In this document: piece after piece, positions 49,909 through 61,714 of the stretch
How positions within the stretch are numbered: the first letter of the stretch is position 1
Layout of the letters: every line of letters starts with the position of its first letter
DNA from: Quillaja saponaria
Taxonomy: Eukaryota; Streptophyta; Magnoliopsida; Fabales; Quillajaceae
Reading direction: 5' to 3'
Length of the DNA stretch: 64,000 nucleotides
Assembly (NCBI GenBank): GCA_029379385.1
Contig: CM055618.1
Coordinates: 17,213,071 to 17,277,070 of the forward strand
Notes under the pieces: model-generated
The model's input: only the letters and a program-made list of their open reading frames with translations
Databases searched by the model: none
What the model was told of the DNA's origin: nothing
Made by a program: the position numbers and the translations under genes

Positions 49909-50037
49909 TGTCCCTCCCACTACTGCCTAGCTGTCTCTCTTTCTCTAGCAGGTGCTAGCTTCACGATTGTATTTATATTACAATGGTGAACAGTTGCTAC
50001 TGTTATAATCTGCTCCTTCATCGGACCTGGGAGTGAG

Positions 50038-50091
50038 TGGGCTAGAATCGGCCCATAAGGAAAACTAATTTCAGTGTAGGGTGATTGGGCC
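50038..50091 (-). promoter_or_regulatory. Site II elements upstream of SF3B4
   Basis: TGGGCT (50038-50043), GGCCCA (50050-50055) and TGGGCC (50086-50091) lie 130-185 bp upstream of the ATG, as in many plant housekeeping promoters. Confidence 0.6.
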
Positions 50092-50278
50092 AGTTATAAC
50101 ACTTAGGATCTAAAGATATTTAATATTAAAATTATCAAAAATATCATTTTAATAAATATTATAATTATATTTATCTTAATAAAATAATTATTAAAATTTA
50201 TTTAAACTTGTTTCATATTTGAAAAAAATTTATTTTCTAACTTCAACTTTTAAGATTCTAAAAATTTAAAAATAAAAT

Positions 50279-50340
50279 CTCTATTACCAAACAATTTTGT
50301 AAAACAATTTAAATTCAAAAATTATTTTAAAAACTAAACT
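50279..50340. repeat. Dispersed AT-rich repeat, copy B
   Basis: Shares CTATTACCAAA-x-AATT and TTATTTTAAAAACTAAA with 18455-18516 at identical spacing. It lies in AT-rich sequence upstream of SF3B4. Confidence 0.45.
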
Positions 50341-50546
50341 AAACATGGTATTAAAAATGATAACGGCTGTAAAAAAATTGTTACTTTTGACCAAATATTA
50401 AATTTTATAAAAAAAAAGAAGGAGAAAAATCCAATAACATTAGATTTCCCAATCCACGATCACTGACATGCTATGTGGTGTTTCAATTGCCTTTTTTTTT
50501 TTTTTTTGGGCCAACTGTTTTTTTTTTCTATTCAATAAAACGTAAT

Positions 50547-51850
50547 TCATTGATCAACAGAAGATGATACAGATGAAGGCTCGTCAAGAACATTAACATT
50601 AAGCATACAACCTAGAACAAGGCTTAAACATTTAGATAGAGTGTCCCAATTTAACAGATTATTAGTATATCTATGAAACTTCCCAGCTACCAAATGTTGA
50701 GCCAAGAAGAAGTGGAGGATGGAGAATTGCCTTGCATGAGCTATATGCCAAACTGGGTAAGCGCCACGAAAGTTGTCGACGTTGGTAATCTCAGAACTGC
50801 CAACTTCTGAAATAACACATACATTAGGCAAAGAATTAATTTAAGGACGCGGTCCTTTCTCCAAAACTTATTTGTAAAACTTTTTTTTTTTGGCAAACTT
50901 CCTTTGTCATGTTCAAGAGACGGTATGTCACCATGTCTTCAACAATTTCGGCCTTGTTTAGCAAGCTGGATAAGACAGCATGGAATTACACTTGCCAGCA
51001 TACTCCAATACTCTACAACACATGCTCCTTGATATCTCAATTAATGAATTATATTCCAAATTCCAACAAACAGAAAATAATAACAGAATTAGAAACCTGG
51101 GAAGAAATGCTCTTGTACCATTAAGAAAGGAGACGAGAAATGCACATTTTATGCAAACAAGAACGGAAGATTAGAATTGCTGATAAATTATATCTAAACA
51201 CTAGTTAGAAATATGCATGTGTTAGCATCAGTGTGCATGATGATTTTCACAGTGAAGTTCCAATTTTCTGGTATACTCATTCCGAACAATATACTGCTTT
51301 GGGATACATTTTCTAGAGGAATACCACGCAAAGCACGATCATATTTGGGTCCATCTTGTTTAGATGCCATTCTGCATGCCATGATGCTTACAATAATACT
51401 ACAAAGCAATACCATCTGATTAAACCAGAATCACCATAACAGAGATGCGATACAACCCACAAAACATCTAACATATTCATCATTTAAAATGCATAATGCA
51501 TTCTCCAGAACGCTGATTTCTAAGTTGTACGAAGTGAGCAATAAGAACCAATTAGCTAGCAGATAGGAGGGAGAAAATTACAACAAATACTAGAGAGTAT
51601 TGTCAAGCTATTGCCACAGGTGAAAAAAGAAAGGCTTGATTTGGAAATGCAAACTACGCAGAAGTGAAAAACAAGGTCTTGACATAACATCATAATCATT
51701 TGTCAAAAAACGGGAACTAATGTATAAAAACCTAATTATTGAACCTTTTACACCTCCTTCCAGCTGAAAAATAGTTTCTGTGAGCTCCAATTTTAATTTC
51801 CAGCGCCATTCCAAGAAGCAACATTGTTGAAGGCCATGGTAATTAAACAA
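50547..51850 (-). other. Unrecognised coding-like stretch, possible gene fragment
   Basis: Several minus-strand frames look more protein-like than the surroundings but cannot be joined into a model. At 50547-50818 an exon-like piece follows TATTTCAG and ends LNVNVLDEPSSVSSSVDQ with a stop. At about 50900-50985 one frame reads LSSLLNKAEIVEDMVTYRLL. At about 51230-51390 another reads ASKQDGPKYDRALRGIPLEN. A further piece at about 51745-51850 reads WRWKLKLELTETIFQLEGG. I recognise none of them. It could be a small multi-exon gene, a decayed gene or chance. Confidence 0.3.
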
Positions 51851-51921
51851 CAATTCAATCAACGCCCTGACCCCAGGAAATCAGGTAAGAGAAAACAGTA
51901 ATGATAAAGCAACAGGGATAC

Positions 51922-53121
51922 TTATAGTGCAGCCACTCGATCCTCATTGGGCACAGCATCAATATCATTCAAGTTAAGATTTTCCTCAATCTTCCTCCAT
52001 GCATTTAACATATTAGGAGGAAACTTTTTCTTAATGGTTCGGATCAATTCTTTTGCCTCCGTCATTTTATTTATATTCACTAACCCTTCTACCAAATGCT
52101 TCATTGTGTTGAAATCAGGAATCCTGTTCATCTTCACACTCTCCTCGAAAATTTGATACCCTTTCTCAAAATCCCCATTCCTACTCAAATAAAACACCAA
52201 AGTTCTGAAAGTTGCAGCATTCGGTTTACACCCATATTCTTCCAGGCCCTCGTAAACCTTCTGTGCTTCATCAACCATCCCCGACTTGAGATAGCAAGTC
52301 ATCAAGCAATTGTAACTATTGGTATCGGGTTTCAGCCCAGCATTGCTCATTTCTTCGATTAAAGCCCTAATAATTTCTGGCTTGCCACCCTGCTCTGCCA
52401 TAATTCTAACATTATAGGCTATGACATCAATACAGTCTTTATTATGCATCAAACTCCACAAGGTCTCCGCTTCCTCCCTCTTTCCCTTCTTGTAGAAAGC
52501 TTCCAATATCGTAGTGTATGCAATAGTGGTTATCTCCACGCCTTCCTTCTCCACCTCTTTCACAGTCTCGAGCGCCTTCTCAGGCGAACCCACTTCACAG
52601 AATGACTTTACCAGAATACCATAGGAAATTTTATCCGGCACTACACCGTGTTTCTTGGGAATTTCATCAAACAAAACCGGCACTTTATCAAATAGCTTCG
52701 AATTGATGCACGCTGACAAGAGGGCATTGAAGGAAATAGCCGATCTGGGAGTACCCAACTGGTCCATTTGATCATAGGTTCTCAAAGCCTGGTCGAACAT
52801 ACCAGCTCGACCGTAAGAGCGAATCAAGGTGGATAAAAATGGCTCCTGAATAATTTTCGGATCATTTTTCTGTGACTCGATAAGTTTTTCGATGTCAGAG
52901 AACCTGTGGGACTTGGCGAGCCGCCGAACAGTGAGGTCCTGAGCATAGCGAGAAGAGACAGGGGACCTATAATGTTTCGAGACCGAGGAGTAGATCTCTA
53001 ATGCTTTGTCTGGGTCGTGTTCGTTACGAAGCTTTGATTTTGCTTGAGAGATTGAGATTGCAGAGGAAGTGGTGGAGTAGAGTCGGCGAATATGGCGTAT
53101 CGGAACAGAAGGATACGACAT
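51922..53121 (-). CDS. Mitochondrial-type P-class PPR protein
   Basis: An intronless 399-residue protein. The N-terminus (VPIRHIRRLYSTTSSA) looks like a mitochondrial presequence. From about residue 90 to 370 it is built of 35-residue pentatricopeptide repeats, for example FLSTLIRSYGRAGMFDQALRT, ISYGILVKSFCEVGSPEKALE, IAYTTILEAFYKKGKREEAE and NSYNCLMTCYLKSGMVDEAQ. There is no E, DYW or SMR domain, so it belongs to the P class, which binds organellar RNA for processing, stability or translation; the target RNA is unknown. Arabidopsis has related genes at the same relative place in both duplicate blocks (At4g36680 and At2g18520). Two telo-boxes precede the ATG. Confidence 0.93.
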   Translation of the reverse strand: MSYPSVPIRHIRRLYSTTSSAISISQAKSKLRNEHDPDKALEIYSSVSKHYRSPVSSRYAQDLTVRRLAKSHRFSDIEKLIESQKNDPKIIQEPFLSTLIRSYGRAGMFDQALRTYDQMDQLGTPRSAISFNALLSACINSKLFDKVPVLFDEIPKKHGVVPDKISYGILVKSFCEVGSPEKALETVKEVEKEGVEITTIAYTTILEAFYKKGKREEAETLWSLMHNKDCIDVIAYNVRIMAEQGGKPEIIRALIEEMSNAGLKPDTNSYNCLMTCYLKSGMVDEAQKVYEGLEEYGCKPNAATFRTLVFYLSRNGDFEKGYQIFEESVKMNRIPDFNTMKHLVEGLVNINKMTEAKELIRTIKKKFPPNMLNAWRKIEENLNLNDIDAVPNEDRVAAL

Positions 53122-53124
53122 TTT

Positions 53125-53154
53125 TAGGGTTTTAGGTTCAGCACTTTAGGGTTT
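53125..53154 (-). promoter_or_regulatory. Two telo-boxes in the PPR leader
   Basis: Perfect AAACCCTAA on the minus strand at 53133-53125 and 53154-53146, immediately upstream of the start codon. Confidence 0.7.
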
Positions 53155-53179
53155 TGCTGAAATGGAGTGGCAAGGAAAT

Positions 53180-54060
53180 GGGCTTGAGAGCCTATTGGTA
53201 AATGATGTATCTTCCGGAAGTACCACGTATAGCCGGCTGACGGCTGTATAAATTGACGAAATACCCATTACCCATTTCCTTAAGAATCGAATAACAAAAT
53301 TTTGTTTCGAAATCTGACTGACAATATTTACCTGCCTCCTTAGAAGTTAAAATAATATAACGAGTTAAATGTCGCTGAACGAGTTATGTAAAATAATTCA
53401 GTAAATAAAATAAAATAAATAAAATATTTCTGAAATCATTGATCAATTACAATAATTTATAAAAATTTTACTAATAAAAACTTAACAAATATACTTCAAA
53501 CACTTATTCATAAATTCTACTATTATTTTCCCATTACAAGAAATTTTTACAAATTAAATCAACTGACATTTCATCCTTAAATTTACCATAAGAAAAATGC
53601 AACTGCATTTCTGATTAATGCTTAAAATATTCAATGTTGTGAATCAATGATAGAGTTCATATATCAAGATCCCTCGTCTTCAACACGTCAGATGAAACAC
53701 ACGACGAAAGAAAATAACTCACTAAATTTAATCATTTTGTAAAAATAAACAAAAAAAATTAGTTAGAGCTTAATCAATTATTCCTATCATAATTACGTAA
53801 AATATAACATCTTAATCTCCAATACAAGGTTCAAACTAGAATTTAAACCAACTGCCCATTTAAACTTCCTCGGACAAGTTGTCCATCGAGGTTAGCTAGA
53901 ATACAAACTAACAGGAAGACATTCATCACTCATCGCTTCTAATGTACACGCCACTCAGCTAACAAGAAAGGAAAAAGAATTTAAAATCATCCCGAGGAAA
54001 CCACAAGGAAACATGCTGAAATCTAAGTAACTAAAAGAATAAGACCATTCAAGATCACCA
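53180..54060. other. Intergenic between PPR and U2AF65
   Basis: AT-rich with no coding region. The right part is probably the U2AF65 3'UTR. Confidence 0.6.
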
Positions 54061-57000
54061 CTAGCCTTCATAGTCCCCCTCAGCAAATTTGTTTTCTGGA
54101 TAATATACAGCCACAACTTGATTCCCGCCAAATTTTCTACCATTCAACCCAGCGCGAGCTTTTGTAGCTCCATCAACATCAACATACTCGAGAAAGACCT
54201 GCAATTAAAACAAATTGCTTCAATTGACTCATTCAAACAATTGAAACAAAGAAGCTGCAATTAATTGATGGTTTGCAATAGAATTAATCCAAACCTTCCC
54301 AACTCCAGCTGATGGTTCCCCATTTGGCTGTGGACGAGGGATAACAACATTCACCAAAGTACCTGAAAATTGTGTTAGAAAATTGAAATATGCAAAAGCA
54401 GTCAGAATATACAATATAAATATTTTCAGATGAGCACAGATAGAAGGTTAGGAGGCTTCTGTCTGTATGTTAGGCCTGATTCTTTATAGCAGAATGTGGG
54501 ACTAGTAAAGGCTGTAAAACAGAAAAATATAACACAAAAAAAAATTAATATGCATGATCAAACTCTGCAAGTAATTAAAAGCAAGACCAGCAAAAATAAT
54601 ATTTAGCCCTGGGTTTTACCAAATTTTCCGCATTCCTGTCTCATGTCGTCCAAAATCTCTTCATAATCCTCATCATCTTTCAGCTCGTCTGCAGAAACTG
54701 CATGAGTTAAACATACCACCTTAGTTGCAAGAACAGCAGGTTGTAGCATGAGCTTCTGCACAACAAAGAACCATAATTATTAGAACTTCAAAACAGCATA
54801 AACTAAATAAAATTATGGCAACTAGCAAAAATAAGAACATTATATCTCATTCACCTGTAGAGCAATCTGCTGCTGGGCATGCATTAATACACTCTCTTGC
54901 TCAGGTTTCGGCTGGCTGGTACCTTGATTAGCACGTCTAACAGTAAGAGTTTTATCTCCCATTTTTATTCCATTCAGAGCTGCACAAGCAATATCAGTTA
55001 CTGTAAGGTCTTGGTAAACACAAAAGGCATAGCCTTTTGAGTTTCCTGTTTCCCTGTCTTTAACTAAATCAAAACCCCGAAGTGGCCCAAAAGTCTCTAA
55101 TAGTTCCCTGATTTGCGTTTCTGTGAAGTAATAGGGGAGTCCACCCACAAAAATGCGATCAGGGCCTTCGAGTCCACCAGCAGAACCAGGTGTCAACCCA
55201 ACAGCACCCAGGTTGAGATTAGGATTAGGTTGACTTGGACCAAGAGTTGCAGCCAAAGAAGGGTTGTAGTCACTAGGCCTCCTCACCTTAACAGGAGCCC
55301 CCTAGATTTGAATTGGCAAAGGAAAAAAAAACAATAAGATCAGTACCATTATTATACTTTCAATGGATCCCGCAATTTAGGAGGTGGTCTACAACAACAA
55401 AGTATACCTCAAAAATAATCCCATCTAATGCCATTGCATTACTGGCTTCTTCAACAGATCTCATCTCAACAAAAGCAAACTTCTTTTCATGGTTGATGTA
55501 AACGTTAACAACAGCATCACCTGCAGAAAACAAATAAGATTTGAAATATTATTAACAATTTAGAGGTAGCTAAGTTTTGCAAGCACGACATAAGACATCT
55601 AGATACCTGGACCAGCAGTATTTCCTCCAATCTTAGCCATAACCATGCTAAAAAATGTTGCAACAGACTGCAATAGAACAAGCACAACAATGTTGTCATG
55701 AGGATAGATTGAACAAAATATAACAGATAACTAGGTAACAACTGTACCCATGTATGGAACACAATCAAAACACCGTAGTAGGACAAACTACCACTGCTTC
55801 TCAACATTCCATTTAAGTTCCAGATTCAAAAAAAAAAAAAAAGGACAAACTGAACTGAACATGCATGCAAATCACACTGCTCAAGATTTCTTTTTAAGAT
55901 ACTTTAAAAGGACTAATAATCAAGATTGCAAAAACTAACAATTTATATTAAGCCCATGGGCGCTGACAAATTAGAATCAATCTTATAAAGGCAATAAATG
56001 ACATTTCAGGAAAACCTGTTCATTTGCTGAAGGGGGAAGTCCTCCAACATACACTCGCCTTGCATGCCTAGTAGCCTGCATGTGCAATGGATTTATTGTT
56101 ACCGATGACCAACACTGAAGTGTTTACTATTGAAGAAAAGATACATAGCTCCTACTGATCAAAGAATCATTTTTACCTGTTGAGTCATTGCTTGAACCGG
56201 CATAACTGGGAGAGTACCAAACTGCTGCATGTTGACAAAGAAAAAAGATAAAATATGAAAACAAAAAGATCCAGTGTGTTGCACAAAATGAAGGTGGGGT
56301 AGAAGGAAACATACCTGACCAGTAGCCAAAGGAAACATGTTCGGAAACATTCCAGGAATTGTAGGATTTCCTGCCGGAAGCTGACCTGCAAACAAGAAAT
56401 TACACCTCAGGGAAAATTCATAACATCAATTTTATAACTTCTATGTAGTAAACACCGGACAACTACTGCTCCAATTTCCATGAAAGCTTCAACCTTATGT
56501 TAACCTCATTTGGTAAGATTTATCAAGGGGGATAAAAGGAATATGTTATGAGCTAGAAGTAATATTTGTAAGACTACCAAAACAGGTAAATGTTTCCAGT
56601 TGAAGACGAACAAGACCCACCAAAACCGGTGCATTGGTTCCTCCATGAACATAAAAGCTACAGAAGTCGGCTCACGCCCATTGTCAGCACAGTGGGACAA
56701 GTAGCCCAACATTGCCTTCTTAGAACTTAAGACAAGACATAGAAACAAAACAAACAAACACCAAACACAAGAACAAAACCAAAACATCTTTCAGTTCCAG
56801 AATTATTTCACCAAGTAAACAGAAGAAAAAAAAAGTATTACAGACCATTCAGAAACTACAGCCTTAAGAGCCATATGCTCAGATGAAAACAGATTATAGC
56901 TTACCAAAATGACACACCATTCAATTTGATACGAACTTTCCACACTATATCCAACAAAGAAAAAAGCAGGTAAGAGATTACAAAACTCATAAAGATACAA

Positions 57001-59255
57001 GAGGAGATGTACCTGCAGCACCGGTAACGGGATTGACTAACATTGCAGTAGCAGGGGGAGCCAGATCAAAACCACTAATCCGTTTGCTGCAAGTAAATAT
57101 AGTTAGTATCCCGATAACAAATTGATAACAAGATTGACTATATAGATATTGTGGACATTCTGAACAGGAACGAATTATTACATAGCCTAATGCAAAAAAT
57201 CACTACATAATTGCAACAAAATATGCAGAAGGATTGAGCGATGCAGTTAAACTGAGTTAGTTTTGTCAACAAGTGACCTTGTAGCATCCAAAAGAGGTTA
57301 CTGCCATAAATAAAATTAAACCCTAAACCAATAATTGCTACTTAAAATTGAACACCCAACAGAAAGTGACATGGAGCAGAACTTTGGTAATTAAATAAAA
57401 ACCTACATTGTTCCCAGGAATTAAAGCTTACAATCAATCTACAAGTTTGCAGGACCTACCTCTTTGAGCGTGAACGGGAACGGGAACGGGACCTTGATTT
57501 GTGCTCAGATCTACCCTGTGATCGAGAACGAGACTTGCGCCGGTGCCTGTCCTCTCTGTCTCTGTCCCTGTCATAATCCCTTCGTCTGTACAGCCAAGCA
57601 AATATAAATAAGATTGAAGAGCAAGATTAATAGAAACGGACCAACAAAAAGAAGGGCTTTTGCTCCTACCATGAAAATATGCAAACTGGTTCAAATAAGA
57701 TAATTGATCATAATACTAGTGACATTTTTTTGGGTAGAATAGTACTAATTAATTCCAATCAACCACTAGACCTACAAACTAATTAATCATAATTTGCCAA
57801 AAAATGAAGTCATTTTCTATGCAAAATGTTGGCATTAGCTGTAAGAATGCATCTTTTACCTTTCATAGTCCCGGCTCCGATAATGATCATCATCATCTCT
57901 ATCCCTGCCTCGTTCCCTTCTCTCACTACGGTCACTGTGCCGATCTCTATGATGGCGATCACGATCTCTCTCACGGTCTCTCTCCCTATCCCGATCTCTA
58001 TCCCTGCTTTTCTCCCTGTCTCTGTCCTTATCTCTGCTTCTCTCTCTATCTTTGTCCCTGTCCTTATCACGCCCTTTTTCTCGTTCCTTTTCCCTACTTT
58101 TGGAGGATTCTCTTTCATAATCACGGGATCCACGCTGCAAGAACATAAAATATATATAATTTAAGAGAGAAAACAAACCACATAGACAACAATAATATTT
58201 TAACCTTTAAAAAGCTATATGGAAAACTCAGGTAATCACTAACAAATGTATCTAGCACCTCACCAATGAGGTGAATAAAAAATATCTATGCATGATAGGA
58301 GATTGCAAACAACCAACAAGTTCAATCAATATCATTATATAATGTATGTAGAAGTGAAAATTGCACTCCTCCACTTCTAGTTTTAGTTCTAATAATAACT
58401 TCTACAACAACAACATAATAACAACTTGACATGAAATATTCTAAACAATGTGTAAGCCAACTGGGGCAGTGAAGGTTTTTAATTTATAACAGACTGGGAT
58501 TTCCTGACCCTAGACTAGCAGACTATTCATAATTTACACTAAGAATACACAAATTAAAAAGGCTAAAAGAGAGGGGGGTAAGTTCAGCAAGAACCTTAGT
58601 TTGCCCTCTCTTTTTTTTTTTTAAATAATAAGTAATGATTTTATTAAAGAAAAAGTCATCTCATTTGTACACAAAGCAGGTATCACTTGGAACAGAAAGT
58701 GACAACATCACATACATGAAGGCATCAATATGATAAGAAGATGAAATTTAACCCCAACCTAAAAACCGAGCTCCATAGCTCAATTTTAATCGAAAACCCT
58801 ACATTCAGCACTATTTTGATCCTTATGGAAAGGAAAGAATCCAACACCAGTCTTCCCTTTCATGGGAAAAAGTTCAAAACAAGAGAAACGGCTCAATAAG
58901 AACAGATCTTCGAAATAATCATGTAGTACAGAATGTACCAGTTAAAAATAAAATTGGAACCCATGCAAAACCCTAAGATATGATTTAGTTCAGAACCCCT
59001 ATAATCTACTAGAGAAGCATCCTCGAACTAAAACACAGTTGAAAGCAACTTTTAAGTCCTTCATACACCACAACATGCACCGAGCTCGCAAAGAATTAGG
59101 TCATAGAAAGGATTAGAGAAGCATACTTGAAATTTGGAATCACTGTGATCGTCGGGACCGCCATGGCTGCTACCGCGAGGTTGAGGAGAGGAGACACCAC
59201 CATAGTTGTCAACGTCGTCGCCGTTTCCATCGTATCTCTCTTGGTAGTCAGTCAT
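54061..59255 (-). CDS. U2AF65A: U2 snRNP auxiliary factor large subunit (U2AF65)
   Basis: Binds the polypyrimidine tract and recruits U2 snRNP with U2AF35 and SF1. Thirteen exons: 59127-59255, 57860-58134, 57460-57585, 57013-57086, 56315-56385, 56177-56224, 56016-56075, 55607-55667, 55408-55520, 54855-55301, 54620-54755, 54295-54362, 54061-54198; phases agree, 581 residues. Residues 44-175 form an Arg/Asp/Glu/Ser-rich arm, followed by KRISGFDLAPP. RRM1 starts near 247 (RRVYVGGLPPSANEQ), RRM2 near 367 (DRIFVGGLPYYFTETQIREL, KGYAFCVY), and the C-terminal UHM occupies about 469-575 with its R-x-F motif in GRKFGG. The match to Arabidopsis U2AF65A (At4g36690) is very close. Intron 1 is about 1 kb. 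A TGGGCT element lies near 59397. Confidence 0.96.
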
Positions 59256-61714
59256 CTTCGTCTATCTTTCCTCTATGCCTCTCTGTCTGTCACTGTTATT
59301 CTAGTGCTTGATTGCTTCGCTTTTCTGTAAATAGATGGATTTGTCTATGAAATTTCACACCAGTGGTCGATGGTCGTCGAAGGAGGGTCGAGAAATATTG
59401 GGCTCTTAAGCTAGTTAAACACAAGATTTGTGACTCAAAACTTGGGTGGGTATAAGTATATATAAATAATAGTAAAGCAAATACTATTCCTTTTCCTTTA
59501 CCTGAATAGCTTGGAATATATATTATATTACCATTTACAACTATTTAATAAAACACAAAAAGTAAAAAGTAACATCAAGGCAACATTAAAAAATAAATAA
59601 ATAAATAATGATGGCCAAATTTATCTTAGCATCTTACTAAATTATTAGGGTATTTCTTTTAATTATAATCAGATTAAATCTAACTATAATTAAACAATTT
59701 AAATTATTAGTTTAAGTAATTGGTACCTCCCCCCACCCTTAGTGCTCAATTAGTTTTTGACTCACCACTCTTACAAAATATAATCAATTAAGTAATTATT
59801 TTACTAAATATGACATTACTTTTAATTAATTATTTTACATATTACAAGTAATTCCTAGCCAACTGTAAAATTTTTATAACATTATTTAAAACTATATTAT
59901 AATTAAAAAAAAATAAGTGACAATTTAATTATCAATTATAATTAAATAATTTCAAGTAAAAATAAATACCTCTAAATATTTTATATTTTTTAAAAACAAA
60001 TATATAAAAATAATTTAATGACAAATATTACTTTGCCTACATGTGAAATGATAATATAGGCAAACATTTTTAGATGAATATTACCAAACATAAAACATGA
60101 AAAGAACAAAAAAAAAACTAATTATTACCAAATTTAACTAAATATAAATATTGTAATCTAATTTTTAGATGAGAACTGGTTATTAGGTTGAGGAACTATA
60201 AATAAAAAGAAAAGGTTGAAGACAATTTTTTAGTTTGTTCATTTCTTACCGAATGTAACTTTATGTTTTTTCATTAATTTAGAAAAGAAAAATACTCCCC
60301 CATTTTTCCTTTTTGGAATTAAGATATACTGTTCTGAAAAATCAACTGGAAAATGTTTAACCCTGAAGTGAACTGTTGATGTAGAAATCATTATAGTGTT
60401 TTTCTTCTTTTTAATTTTCCCTTTTTGTAAGACTTAATTATTATTAATATACTTTAATCATGAGGATCCTGTCAAAAACAAAATCTCAGAAAATATGAAG
60501 AGGGAGGAGAGACGGAAAGCAAGATACACATGTTTCTCAAGAAACAGTTTCATGCACTTAACTGTGAAATCTAATTCAACAATGTAGCCATTCTTAACGA
60601 GATGAGTATGCTGAAGCGATTAGAGGAAGTCATTTGAGCATAGTATTCTCCTCTTGTTCCCCACACACACGCACGCAACATCTAAAATTAGCATGTAATT
60701 GTTGTTTCTTTTCAAATCAAGTGATTCTTATGAAGAAAAACAAATCCAATCTAAGTCACCCTGAAGATGGGAAAAAGAAGTTAATAGAACAAGTCTTGTT
60801 TAAACAGATCTCAATAATTTGCTTTACAAATAATAGAATATTTTTGAACTGGAGAATGTCCAGAGAATCAAGAAGCTGATTTTTCCTTTCCGCAGTTACT
60901 GGTGGCCCTGCTCCTCAGAACTCTGGAGATTGTTGTCTACACCACAACTGTATAGTGTATAACCCTGTCAGAAAAGTTTACTTTAGGATGAAGCAAGGAA
61001 AAAGCACATTAACCCTCTCCACCCCACCCCTCCCACACACATCCTTAGCAATGTCTATTTTCACAAATATTTTCACCTCCTCTCTCTCGTAAATAGGATT
61101 CCCCTTATTGAAGAAGATGAAACAATGCAAGTTGAGAACACCACCCCGCCCCCTAAAAAAAAAAGGCAACCACTTATTCTCCCTGGAAATACTTGGAAAC
61201 CATGAAAATACTAAAAACTCCAAAACTCTGGACATTTCGCTATTATTTAAGCAACAGCTAATATAATATTTTCATAGAACCCTTCTATACCTCAGAATTG
61301 ATTTATTTCAGAAGTTTGAAACTCAGGTACCTGAATCTTCCACCTAAAGATAAGGCATACAAATTTGTTTACAAGCATAGAGATATATTGCTTGTTTAAA
61401 AACTTAAACCAAAGTTTAATGATTGTTTCAGCTAATAGATCTAGCTTTTCTAGAATAACTTTCATTCAGTTTTCACACAGCAAGTAGACATTAAAACAAA
61501 TTTCAAGCAACTGTTGATCAATGGGTACCTGGCAAGCTGGACCAGTCTCTTTGATTTCAGACTATAAGCGGAACAACAGGTAAGGTTGTCCTTATTAGAT
61601 ATTAAACACTCCATTTAGAAAATCAAAATATGAAATTCAATTAGTAATTTTGTTTATTTGGGTGGTACCTTGGAGTATCATGATCAATCCAATGAGCCAT
61701 ATAGAAAAACAATT
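59256..61714. other. Intergenic between U2AF65 and the RPC5-like gene
   Basis: AT-rich with no supported gene. A C-rich stretch with CACACAC lies near 61010-61040. The right end should be the 3' flank of the gene ending at 61715. Confidence 0.55.

Noticed and set aside
57826..58164. Hydrophobic plus-strand frame resembling a membrane protein
   Set aside because: Antisense to the Arg/Asp arm of U2AF65; no splice signals or family match.
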